Part shown: positions 1 to 6,923 of the stretch, piece by piece
Position numbering within the stretch: position 1 is the first letter of the stretch
Layout: each line of letters starts with the position of its first letter
NCBI GenBank assembly: GCA_964486685.1
Contig: CAZAOE010000017.1
Location: 1 to 25,453, forward strand
DNA from: JAIOTH01 sp964486685
Lineage (GTDB): Bacteria > Patescibacteriota > Patescibacteriia > UBA1558 > S5-K13
Length of the DNA stretch: 25,453 bases
Direction: 5' to 3'
Notes under the pieces: generated by a model
What the model saw: only the letters and a program-made list of their open reading frames with translations
What the model was told of the DNA's origin: nothing
Database searches by the model: none
Made by a program: the position numbers and the translations under genes

Positions 1-67
1 AAATTAATGATTTTGGTAAATTTAGAGTGTTACCTATGTATCTCATCTTCTTCATACTAAGAAATTA

Positions 68-94
68 AAAACCTCGTTAATTAACGAGGTTTTT
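68..94. terminator. Bidirectional intrinsic terminator
   Basis: A near-perfect palindrome (AACCTCG, AT-rich centre, CGAGGTT) has a T run on the plus strand and an A run on the other side, which reads as T on the minus strand. It lies just past the stop codon of the minus-strand pyrophosphatase gene and probably ends that transcript. Confidence 0.75.
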
Positions 95-113
95 AAAATA
101 AAAGTGTTTTATA

Positions 114-2108
114 TTAAATAAAAATCATTACAAAGATTAAGGAAACAATGGAAATTAACTTAATCAATATATTTAAGGAAGGACCAGAAGTGTCTTTAAA
201 GGGATCACCTACGGTATCACCAGTAACAGCGGCTTTATGGGCTTCACTGCCCTTGCCACCTAAATTACCGGCTTCAATATATTTTTTAGCATTATCCCAG
301 GCCCCGCCGGCATTAGACATAAATACAGCCATTAAAAATCCACAGACCGTAGAACCAGCAATTAAGCCACCCAAAGCCCTTACTCCTAATAAAAGACCAA
401 CTAAGACCGGAATTATAATAGCTAATAAAGAAGGAATAATCATTTCTTTTAAAGCTGAATCAGTAGAAATAGCAATACATTTTTCATGGTCAGCTTCAGC
501 AGTGCCTTCCATGATTCCAGGGATTTCTTTAAATTGGCGGCGGACTTCTTCTACCATTTTAAAAGCGGCTTTGCCTACGGCACTCATGGTTAAAGCTGAA
601 AATACAAAAGGAAGCAATGCGCCAATAAATAAGCCCACAATAACAATTGGTTCAGTTACATCAATAACACTACTTAAACCGTTTTGTTTTAATATTTGAG
701 TAAAGCTGGAAAATAAAGCCAGAGCAGTTAAGCCAGCTGAACCAATAGCAAAACCTTTACCAATGGCAGCAGTAGTGTTTCCGACAGCATCTAATTTTTC
801 AGCTCTTTCACGGACTTCTTGTCCCATGCCAGCCATTTCGGCAATACCAGCGGCATTATCAGCTACTGGACCGTAAGAGTCAGTGGCTAAAGTAATGCCT
901 AAAGTAGAAAGCATACCTACAGCAGCAATAGCAATTCCATACAGACCAATTAATTGATGAGCAAAAATAATAATTAAGGAAATTACTAAAACAGGAATAA
1001 TAGTTGATATCATTCCTATAGATAAGCCCTGAATAATATTAGTAGCTGCTCCGGTTTTGGCGGCTTGAGCAATGCTTTGGACGGGTTTTTTTTGGTCAGA
1101 AGTAAAATATTCTGTGGCTAAGCCAATAATGATTCCGCCAGCTAAACCAATTAACATAGCATAAAAGATTTTTATATCATTTCCAGTTCGAGTAATTATG
1201 AAATAAGAAATTATAGTCATTAAAGTAGCAGCTCCAAAAATACCTCTATTTAAAGCTCCGTGAATTTTTTTCTCATTATTAGTTTTTACAAAAAGCGTTC
1301 CTAAAATAGCAGAAAATATTCCAGCGCCAGCTAAGAGTAGGGGCAGAGTTATACCAGTTCCGGTTTTAAAGGCCGCGGCGCCAATAATCATAGCAGCAAT
1401 AATTGATTGGACATAAGATTCAAACAAGTCAGCCCCCATGCCAGCCACATCACCAACATTATCACCAACATTATCAGCTATAGTAGCTGGATTACGAGGA
1501 TCATCTTCTGGAATACTTTTTTCTACTTTACCAACAAGGTCAGCTCCAACATCAGCGGCTTTAGTATAAATACCCCCACCTACTCTGGCGAAAAGAGCAA
1601 TTAAAGAAGCCCCAAAACCAAAACTATACATAATATTGGTAGCGCTTTGGGTAATTTCGCTACCAGCCATTAAAAACATTAAGGAAATTCCCAGGAGTCC
1701 AAAACCGACTACACCTAAGCCCATTACTGTTCCAGAGGAAAAGGCAATTTTTAAACCAGGATTAATGCCCTTTTTACAAGCCACAGCTGTGCGAGAATTA
1801 GCTTTAGTAGCAATGCGCATGCCGATATTACCAGCTAAGGCCGAAAAGATAGCTCCAGTGATAAAGGCCAATCCAGCTTTCCATCCGCCCATACCAATTC
1901 CTAATAAAATAGCAATAATAATCACAAAAATTAATAAGACCTTATATTCTTTGTTTAGAAAGGCCATGGCTCCTTCATGGATAGCTTGAGCTATTTTTTT
2001 AATTTTTTCATCTCCAGCATCTTTTTTAGAAATGCTTCTGCCGACAATTAAGCTATAAAAAATAGCTACTAAAGAAGCCCCGAGGGCAAAGATTATTGTT
2101 TGACTCAT
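114..2108 (-). CDS. hppA: Membrane-bound ion-translocating pyrophosphatase
   Basis: This integral membrane enzyme hydrolyses pyrophosphate and pumps Na+ and/or H+ across the cytoplasmic membrane. At 664 residues it has family-typical length and many hydrophobic helices. The substrate-binding stretch YTKAADVGAD is at about 181-190, followed by DNVGDNVGD at about 212-220. DLFES follows, placing the semi-conserved gating glutamate at about 230. The GNTTAAIGKGF segment (443-453) has alanine at the position where K+-independent enzymes carry lysine, so by family rules this is a K+-dependent form. Alanine here together with Glu in DLFES is the combination found in Na+- or Na+/H+-pumping members, but ion choice is inferred. 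The TGDTVGDPFKDTSGPS motif is near the C-terminus. The start ATG has no clear Shine-Dalgarno site. It lies 79 bp downstream of nusA on the same strand and may be cotranscribed. Confidence 0.97.
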   Translation of the reverse strand: MSQTIIFALGASLVAIFYSLIVGRSISKKDAGDEKIKKIAQAIHEGAMAFLNKEYKVLLIFVIIIAILLGIGMGGWKAGLAFITGAIFSALAGNIGMRIATKANSRTAVACKKGINPGLKIAFSSGTVMGLGVVGFGLLGISLMFLMAGSEITQSATNIMYSFGFGASLIALFARVGGGIYTKAADVGADLVGKVEKSIPEDDPRNPATIADNVGDNVGDVAGMGADLFESYVQSIIAAMIIGAAAFKTGTGITLPLLLAGAGIFSAILGTLFVKTNNEKKIHGALNRGIFGAATLMTIISYFIITRTGNDIKIFYAMLIGLAGGIIIGLATEYFTSDQKKPVQSIAQAAKTGAATNIIQGLSIGMISTIIPVLVISLIIIFAHQLIGLYGIAIAAVGMLSTLGITLATDSYGPVADNAAGIAEMAGMGQEVRERAEKLDAVGNTTAAIGKGFAIGSAGLTALALFSSFTQILKQNGLSSVIDVTEPIVIVGLFIGALLPFVFSALTMSAVGKAAFKMVEEVRRQFKEIPGIMEGTAEADHEKCIAISTDSALKEMIIPSLLAIIIPVLVGLLLGVRALGGLIAGSTVCGFLMAVFMSNAGGAWDNAKKYIEAGNLGGKGSEAHKAAVTGDTVGDPFKDTSGPSLNILIKLISIVSLIFVMIFI

Positions 2109-2141
2109 AGGTTTTAAATTAATTTTAAATTTTCAATTTTA

Positions 2142-2171
2142 CCTGCCTGCCGAAGCCTCGGCGAAGGCAGG
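2142..2171. repeat. GC-rich palindromic repeat (CCTGCC...GGCAGG)
   Basis: An imperfect hairpin has outer arms CCTGCC/GGCAGG and inner arms CCGA/TCGG, in the AT-rich gap between nusA and hppA. Related CCTGYC/GGCAGG hairpins occur at 15663, 16697, 16942 and about 24650. No T run follows on the minus strand, so it is better read as a dispersed repeat than as a terminator. Confidence 0.7.
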
Positions 2172-2187
2172 AATGATTAAATTTTGA

Positions 2188-3663
2188 TTATTTAGATTTT
2201 TCTTTCTCTTCTTCTGTATTTTTTTCTGTTTCAACTTCTTTAGTTCCTTCGTCCTTTTGTTTTTCCGGCTTTTGTTCTTTCTCTTCTTCATCCTCTTCAT
2301 TTTGGTCCTCTCCGCTTTGGTCCTCTCCACCCTGGTCGAGATCTTTGGCAGTTTTAGATTTTTTAGTTTTACGGTTTTTTGGTTTTTTATCTTTTTTATT
2401 TTCTTTTTTCTTTTTTTCTGTTTCAACTTTTTCAGCTTCTTCGTTCTTTGGTCCTCCCTGCGCTGAAGCTTTGGGAGGTAAATCTTTTGTTTCTTTGTCC
2501 TTTGGTTCTTCAGTTCCTTCCTTTTTTTCTCCTAAAAAGTTTTCAGCTCCTTCAATATCTATTTTCCAACCAGTTAATTTGGCGGCTAATTTTACATTTT
2601 GACCACCACGGCCAATAGCCAAAGACATTTGGTCTTCGTCAACCTGTACGATGGCAGAATTTTCTTTTTTATTTGTTTCAATATTGGCTATTTTAGCTGG
2701 TGATAAAGAATTTTTAATAAAATTAGCCGGGTTTTTATCCCATTGAATAATATCTATTTTTTCCCCGCCTAATTCATTAATAATGGTTTGAACACGGGAG
2801 CCCTTTTGACCAACACAAGAACCAATTGGGTCAATATTTTCTTCTTTACTATGAACAGCAATTTTTGTTCTGGCTCCTGGGTCGCGAGCTATGGCTTTAA
2901 TTTCTACAACTCCACTAGCGATTTCAGGAACTTCTAAATTAAATATTTTATTAACTACTTCTGGATGAGCCCGAGAGACAATTATTTTTGGACCCTTATT
3001 AGTTTCTTCGGCCTTTAAGATTAAGACCCTTAATCTAGTCCCAGGAGTATAGCGATCATTACGGACCTGTTCTTCTGGAGGGATAATTCCTATGGCCTTA
3101 TTTAAGTCAACAATAACATTTAGGCCTTCGTATCTTTGGACAATTGTATTAATAACTTCGCCTTCTCTTTTCTTAAATTCGTTGAAAATAGTTTCTCTTT
3201 CAGCTTCTCTAATTCTTTGAATAATAACTTGTTTGGCTGTTTGAGCAGCAATCCTTCCGAAATCAGTGGGGATTTCTAAATCTATTTTAATAACATCTTC
3301 TAATTTGGCTTTTTTCTTGATTTCTTTGGCTTCAGAAATCATGATTTCGTTTTTAGGATTAAATTTAATAAAATTTTCAGGCATTTCTTCGTCTTCTTTT
3401 AAGCTATCTTTAATTTTTTGATATTCTTCGGCCTCTGCTTCTAAGTCCCGGTTTTCTACTACGATTTTTTCATCCCAGACCTTAATACCTCCGGTTTCTA
3501 AGTCAAATTTAATCTGAATATTTTGTAGCTTATTACCAAAGTCCTTGCGATAGGCCGCGGCTAAAGCGGCTTCAATACTTTCAATTACAGAATCTACGGA
3601 GATATTTTTTTCTTCGCAGATAACTTGAATGGCTTGTTTAATTTCTTCTATATTTTGGAACAT
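2188..3663 (-). CDS. nusA: Transcription termination/antitermination factor NusA
   Basis: NusA binds RNA polymerase and nascent RNA and modulates pausing, termination and antitermination. The N-terminal domain (about 1-125) starts MFQNIEEIKQAI. An S1 domain follows (about 130-200, with GEVINTIVQRYEGLNVIVDL), then two KH domains (about 225-375, with SCVGQKGSRVQTIINELGG and AIGRGGQNVKLAAKLTGW). After about residue 385 the protein ends in a roughly 105-residue Lys/Glu-rich low-complexity tail with GEDQ-type repeats, not a normal NusA domain. An overlapping Lys-rich frame in that tail is a shadow. The usual partners rimP and infB are not adjacent. The ATG has no Shine-Dalgarno site, and a minus-strand terminator lies about 75 bp upstream, so nusA probably has its own promoter in the short intervening AT-rich leader. 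Confidence 0.97.
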   Translation of the reverse strand: MFQNIEEIKQAIQVICEEKNISVDSVIESIEAALAAAYRKDFGNKLQNIQIKFDLETGGIKVWDEKIVVENRDLEAEAEEYQKIKDSLKEDEEMPENFIKFNPKNEIMISEAKEIKKKAKLEDVIKIDLEIPTDFGRIAAQTAKQVIIQRIREAERETIFNEFKKREGEVINTIVQRYEGLNVIVDLNKAIGIIPPEEQVRNDRYTPGTRLRVLILKAEETNKGPKIIVSRAHPEVVNKIFNLEVPEIASGVVEIKAIARDPGARTKIAVHSKEENIDPIGSCVGQKGSRVQTIINELGGEKIDIIQWDKNPANFIKNSLSPAKIANIETNKKENSAIVQVDEDQMSLAIGRGGQNVKLAAKLTGWKIDIEGAENFLGEKKEGTEEPKDKETKDLPPKASAQGGPKNEEAEKVETEKKKKENKKDKKPKNRKTKKSKTAKDLDQGGEDQSGEDQNEEDEEEKEQKPEKQKDEGTKEVETEKNTEEEKEKSK

Positions 3664-3734
3664 ATATTTAGTTGGTAGTAAGTAGTTTGTAGTTGGTAGT
3701 TATTAACTATAAATTACTTGCTAATTTATTTTTT

Positions 3735-3759
3735 AAAAAAACTAGTATAAAAATACTAG
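3735..3759 (-). terminator. Intrinsic terminator upstream of nusA
   Basis: A 7-bp stem (CTAGTAT/ATACTAG) with a 4-nt loop is followed, reading the minus strand, by seven T residues. It would stop transcription coming from the structured-RNA region before it reaches nusA. The stem is weak in GC, so efficiency is uncertain. Confidence 0.55.
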
Positions 3760-3798
3760 CTTACATAAATATGATAATCCTTTTTTAAAATAAGGTCA

Positions 3799-3860
3799 AC
3801 CCCCTCTGTCGAGTTTCACTCGACTTCTCCCCCTTGGTAAGGGGGAGATTGAGAGGGGGT
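3799..3860. repeat. Three-way-junction inverted repeat
   Basis: Nested perfect arms are visible: outer ACCCCCTCT (3799-3807) with AGAGGGGGT (3852-3860). Inside lie two hairpins, CGAGT/ACTCG (3810-3822) and CTCCCCCTT/AAGGGGGAG (3827-3847). The fold is a cruciform or three-way junction, far more GC-rich than its surroundings. Such CCCCCTC/GAGGGGG elements are a dispersed intergenic type seen in many bacteria. It lies just past the 3' end of the structured RNA. Confidence 0.8.
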
Positions 3861-3895
3861 GAAATTGGTGATTGAAAATTAAAATTGGTAATTAA

Positions 3896-4041
3896 ATAAA
3901 AAGTCCCCATATTACTGCACCCAAGAAAACTATCCCGAGGATTACTTGAGTAGACCATTTTACAATGGTGACCAAAGCAAGCCTCCGCAGACAATTCCCA
4001 TGCTTGTCGTGGATGCAGAAATATAGGGATTTTCAAAATAA
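3896..4041 (-). ncRNA. Structured small RNA, 6S-RNA-like architecture
   Basis: The minus-strand transcript can form a roughly 20-bp closing stem between about 4029-4011 (AUCCCUAUAUUUCUGCAUCC) and about 3923-3904. This includes U-G pairs that are valid only for a minus-strand RNA. Inside is an open region whose 5' side can form a small hairpin (GACAA/UUGUC). Above it is an apical arm with GAGG/CCUC, UUGCUU/AAGUAA and a terminal ACCAUU/AAUGGU hairpin. A long closing stem, central bubble and apical arm is the 6S RNA plan, which mimics an open promoter and binds RNA polymerase. At about 145 nt it is shorter than typical 6S. A TTGACA/TATATT promoter precedes it and a short T run follows. An 83-codon frame across it has no protein-like features. 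It does not look like SRP RNA, RNase P RNA or tmRNA. That an RNA exists is fairly likely; its identity as 6S is inference. Confidence 0.6.
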
Positions 4042-4047
4042 CTACTT

Positions 4048-4075
4048 AATATAGCATACTGACAGAATTTGTCAA
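4048..4075 (-). promoter_or_regulatory. Sigma-70-type promoter of the structured RNA
   Basis: Reading the minus strand, a perfect -35 box TTGACA (4075-4070) is separated by 16 bp from TATATT (4053-4048). The predicted start is near 4041, about 10 nt before the closing stem. The -35 box abuts the end of the miniature inverted-repeat element and overlaps its left target duplication. Confidence 0.75.
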
Positions 4076-4217
4076 CCCTGTTAAACAATTTTATCCTCAA
4101 TTGAGGATAAAATTAAGATTTAAATCCATATTTTAGTATAAAAACATTGGCTAGTAAAAAATAAAAGTTATTTATTAAAGCAGTTTTTGGATTTAAATCT
4201 TGTTTAACAGGGTCAAC
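4071..4217. mobile_element. 135-bp miniature inverted-repeat element with 6-bp target duplication
   Basis: The core at 4077-4211 begins CCTGTTAAACAA and ends TTGTTTAACAGG. It is flanked on both sides by GTCAAC (4071-4076 and 4212-4217), as expected of a target-site duplication. The right arm continues inward as TGGATTTAAATC (4188-4199). Its partner on the left (GATTTAAATCCA, 4117-4128) is separated from the left end by a 28-bp insert, mostly a perfect palindrome (TTTTATCCTCAA/TTGAGGATAAAA). The interior is non-coding and AT-rich. The same ends occur at 8136-8172 and around the GIY-YIG gene at 23915-24200, so this is probably a non-autonomous relative of that element. Confidence 0.7.
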
Positions 4218-4254
4218 ACCTTTAAGTGTTTTAAGAGTGTTTTTAGAAAAAAAT

Positions 4255-4290
4255 AAAAACCGTTTAAAATTAATCAAGCGGTTTTTTTAT
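4255..4290. terminator. Terminator after the ABC importer operon
   Basis: The arms AAACCGTTT and AAGCGGTTT form a hairpin with T runs on both sides, so it works in both directions. It lies 16 bp beyond the ATPase stop codon. A nearly identical copy follows the trmB-like gene at 8991-9030. Confidence 0.75.
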
Positions 4291-4305
4291 TTTAAATTTA
4301 TATTA

Positions 4306-5010
4306 TCAATTATTCAATAATTCCCATATTTCTTTTTCCAGGGGCATGCTGAGGGTTTTAATTTTTTCAGTATTGATAATCTTTTGAATTTTACTTGGTT
4401 TTGAGGAAAGCACTATCACTTTATCAGCAAAAGAGATGGCGTCTCGAGTATCATGAGTTACATAAATGATTGGTAATTTTGTTATTTTTTGAATTTTTTT
4501 TAATTCTTTGAAAAGAATCATCTTTGTATGATAATCAACCGAGGAAAAGGGCTCGTCCATTAAAAGAATATCTGGTTCAATAATCATTGCCCTAGCAATA
4601 GCTACTCTTTGTTTCATTCCGCCAGATAATTGGAAAGGATAATAATCTTCAAAACCATTTAATTTAATTAAATTAATATATTTTTTAAGTTTTTTCTCCA
4701 CCTCTGCTCTTTTTATATTACTTGTGTCTAAACCAAAAATAATATTTTGTTTTACTGTCTGCCAAGGTAAGAGACGATGCTCTTGCCAGATAATAGGGGT
4801 TTTATAATTTTTATGGGGGAGTATAATTTTTCCGGAATCAGGTTTTTCCAGCCCACTGATTATTTTTAAAAGAGTAGATTTACCACAACCAGAGGGACCT
4901 AGTATAGCCAGGGATTCAGATCCATTTAAGTCAAAATTAATATTATCTAGAACATGAATTTTTCCAGTTTTATTAAAGAAGGTTTTAGATATGTTTTTTA
5001 CTTTAAGCAT
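4306..5010 (-). CDS. ABC transporter ATP-binding protein (nitrate/sulfonate/taurine type)
   Basis: This is the cytoplasmic ATPase of a binding-protein-dependent importer, 234 residues, typical for SsuB/TauB/NrtD-like proteins. Walker A GPSGCGKST is at 38-46, the Q-loop region reads WQEHRLLPW (75-83), the signature LSGGMKQR at 128-135, Walker B ILLMDEP at 148-154, and the switch histidine at about 186 in YVTHD. The QEHRLLPW form is characteristic of this subfamily. It is the last gene of a tight three-gene operon, 12 bp after the permease, and is followed by a terminator. The substrate (nitrate, sulfonate, taurine, or a thiamine precursor in THI5-like systems) cannot be read from the ATPase. 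Confidence 0.93.
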   Translation of the reverse strand: MLKVKNISKTFFNKTGKIHVLDNINFDLNGSESLAILGPSGCGKSTLLKIISGLEKPDSGKIILPHKNYKTPIIWQEHRLLPWQTVKQNIIFGLDTSNIKRAEVEKKLKKYINLIKLNGFEDYYPFQLSGGMKQRVAIARAMIIEPDILLMDEPFSSVDYHTKMILFKELKKIQKITKLPIIYVTHDTRDAISFADKVIVLSSKPSKIQKIINTEKIKTLSMPLEKEIWELLNN

Positions 5011-5022
5011 TTATTTAAGTGT

Positions 5023-5805
5023 TTATTTTTTTATTTGCATCCAAGGAAGGAGGCATTTTTTTTCTATTAAATCAAAAATTTTAAATAAACTTAGTCCGGT
5101 TATTCCTAAAGTTATTTGTCCTAAAATTACTAATTCAGTTCGGAACAAGTCGGCATTTTTCCAAATGAATCCACCTAGGCCAGTATTAACCATCATCATT
5201 TCTGCTACTGGAGTTATTAAGAAAGTTAATTGGATGGCTAATCTTAGACCATTAGTTATATAGGGAAGACTAGCTGGTAGTACTACTTTTGTTAGAATTT
5301 TCTTTTCATTAATATTAAAGTTTTTAGCTACTTCAATATAATTTTTATTAACCTTTTTTACGCCGGAAATAGTAGCTGATAAGGTAGGAAAAAAGGCGGC
5401 TATAATAGCACATAAAATTATAGGAAGTATCCCTAATCCCAACCATAAAATGAATAAGGGCAAAAAAGTAACAACTGGAATAGCACTGATCATTAAAAAT
5501 ATAGGATTGATTAATAATTCAACATTTTTATGCCAGCCAATTAAAATTCCTAGAAAGATAGCAAACGAAGCCCCAATAAAATAACCTATACTTACATGTT
5601 TTAAAGTAATCAAAAGGCTGCTAATCAAATATTGATAATTTTTTAATGAAGATAAAAAGACTTTTGATGGGGAAGGTAAAAAAATAGATTTAATAAGTCC
5701 CGATTTAATGACTATTTCCCAAATTATTAATAATAAGACAATACTTACGAGGGGGTAAATTAGCCCTTTTATCTTTTTTATTTTTAATGGCCAGGGTTTA
5801 TTCAT
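5023..5805 (-). CDS. ABC transporter permease (SsuC/TauC-like)
   Basis: This membrane subunit forms the translocation path of the importer. Its 260 residues hold about six hydrophobic helices. The cytoplasmic EAA-type loop is visible at about 155-185 (EVAKNFNINEKKILTKVVLP), the site that docks onto the ATPase. Length and pattern match the BPD_transp_1 fold of nitrate/sulfonate/taurine permeases. It sits between the binding-protein gene (15-bp gap) and the ATPase gene (12-bp gap), as in a standard operon. Confidence 0.93.
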   Translation of the reverse strand: MNKPWPLKIKKIKGLIYPLVSIVLLLIIWEIVIKSGLIKSIFLPSPSKVFLSSLKNYQYLISSLLITLKHVSIGYFIGASFAIFLGILIGWHKNVELLINPIFLMISAIPVVTFLPLFILWLGLGILPIILCAIIAAFFPTLSATISGVKKVNKNYIEVAKNFNINEKKILTKVVLPASLPYITNGLRLAIQLTFLITPVAEMMMVNTGLGGFIWKNADLFRTELVILGQITLGITGLSLFKIFDLIEKKCLLPWMQIKK

Positions 5806-5820
5806 ATCTATTATTAAGAG

Positions 5821-6852
5821 TTAAGGTAAGAAGCTAAAGTCAATTCTTTCATTTAAATCAACTTTTTGTTCTAAAAGCTCATTTTTAAAATACCAATCTT
5901 GAGCTGTTTCCAGGTAGGCGATATCCGGTTTTAAATTATCTGCTATATTAATCCAGGTAATTTTATTGACTATTTCCGGTTCAATTTTAGTATAATTGGA
6001 AATAATTTTGACCACTTCATCTTTTTCGGGCTGAGAGCCATCTTTTGCGGCTTGATAATATTCAGCGGCTTTTTGATAGGCGATAAAGAATCTTTCTGTA
6101 GCTTCTTTTTTATTTGTTAGAGTTTCTGTAGTGCTAAGGAGCATAGCGTATTGTTGCCCTTTAGGAAAAATTTTAGATATTTGATCTTGGGCTAACCTTA
6201 CTCCGACCCCCTTATCAATTGCTAGAGTTGCATAGGGATCGGTAATGATTCCCGCCTCCAAGTTATTTGTTTCTAAGGCAGCGATAATTTCTTGCTGTCC
6301 AAGATATTTAGAATCAATGTCATTAAGAGATAATCCGAGGGTTTCTAGAATTTTGGCAAAGGCATATTGAGAAGAGCTACCTGCTCGAGGGGTGGCAAAG
6401 GTTTTGTTTTTTAAATCCTCTAGGCCGTTGATTGAATTTTCAAGATTTTTTCGAACTATAATAATGGGAGAGAAGCGGCCGGAATCGGCCACGATTCTTA
6501 AGTTTTCGTCTTTAGCTAAATAGTTAAATGTTCCGGCCGACGCAGAAGCAATAACTATATCTAAGTCCCCGTTTTCTAATCCAGCCATTGATATTTTGGA
6601 ACTTTCTACTTTTTTAATTTCTACGTCTAAATTTTGTTCATTAAAAAAACCCTTATCTTGAGCTGTTTCCAAAATAACTCCCACAATTGTATTGTGTCCG
6701 CCTATTTTAAGTTTGAGCGGTTTTTCCGTTACGGATTTATAATTTTCTGTTAAATTTTGTTGCTTAGAGCTGTTCCATAATAAAAGCATTCCTAGGCCAA
6801 TAATTAGAAATACCACAATAATTCCTAACAGAGTTTTAGTTTTTTTATTCAT
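5821..6852 (-). CDS. Substrate-binding protein of ABC importer (NMT1/THI5-like)
   Basis: This extracellular solute-binding protein belongs to the SsuA/ThiY/NrtA class and has 343 residues. The N-terminus is a single hydrophobic helix (about 8-26) after a Lys-rich start, with no lipobox cysteine, so it is probably membrane-anchored rather than a lipoprotein. The mature part starts LKIGGHNTIVGVILETAQDKGFFNEQNLDVEI-like, the usual first lobe of this family. Further family-like stretches follow: a serine/alanine-rich ligand loop (VIASASAGTF), a hinge segment (TFATPRAGSSSQYAF) and GIITDPYATLA. It is the first gene of the operon. The ligand is unknown. Confidence 0.9.
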   Translation of the reverse strand: MNKKTKTLLGIIVVFLIIGLGMLLLWNSSKQQNLTENYKSVTEKPLKLKIGGHNTIVGVILETAQDKGFFNEQNLDVEIKKVESSKISMAGLENGDLDIVIASASAGTFNYLAKDENLRIVADSGRFSPIIIVRKNLENSINGLEDLKNKTFATPRAGSSSQYAFAKILETLGLSLNDIDSKYLGQQEIIAALETNNLEAGIITDPYATLAIDKGVGVRLAQDQISKIFPKGQQYAMLLSTTETLTNKKEATERFFIAYQKAAEYYQAAKDGSQPEKDEVVKIISNYTKIEPEIVNKITWINIADNLKPDIAYLETAQDWYFKNELLEQKVDLNERIDFSFLP

Positions 6853-6890
6853 AGTTTTTTGGTTACTTTTTAATTTTATTAATTAATAAG

Positions 6891-6899
6891 CTATTATAA
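6891..6899 (-). promoter_or_regulatory. Extended -10 promoter of the ABC operon
   Basis: Reading the minus strand, TGTTATAAT is an extended -10 element (TGnTATAAT) located 39 bp upstream of the binding-protein ATG. No good -35 box is seen at 17 bp, which is tolerated by extended -10 promoters. The insertion sequence begins only about 25 bp further upstream, so any upstream control region has been separated from it. Confidence 0.5.
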
Positions 6900-6923
6900 C
6901 AGATGTTATATATAAATCTATAA

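Noticed and set aside
148..699. Long plus-strand open frame opposite hppA
   Set aside because: It is the complement of a confidently identified pyrophosphatase and has no family features.
2139..2426. Lys-rich minus-strand frame within nusA
   Set aside because: It overlaps the low-complexity tail of NusA in another frame and consists almost only of K, R and N; a composition artefact.
3785..4036. 83-codon minus-strand frame over the structured RNA
   Set aside because: The stretch folds into a long closing stem and crosses a GC-rich inverted repeat; the translation looks random.
3896..4041. SRP RNA, RNase P RNA or tmRNA as identity of the structured RNA
   Set aside because: The conserved GGAA-loop motif of SRP RNA, the RNase P core sequences and a tRNA-like end with tag frame are not visible.
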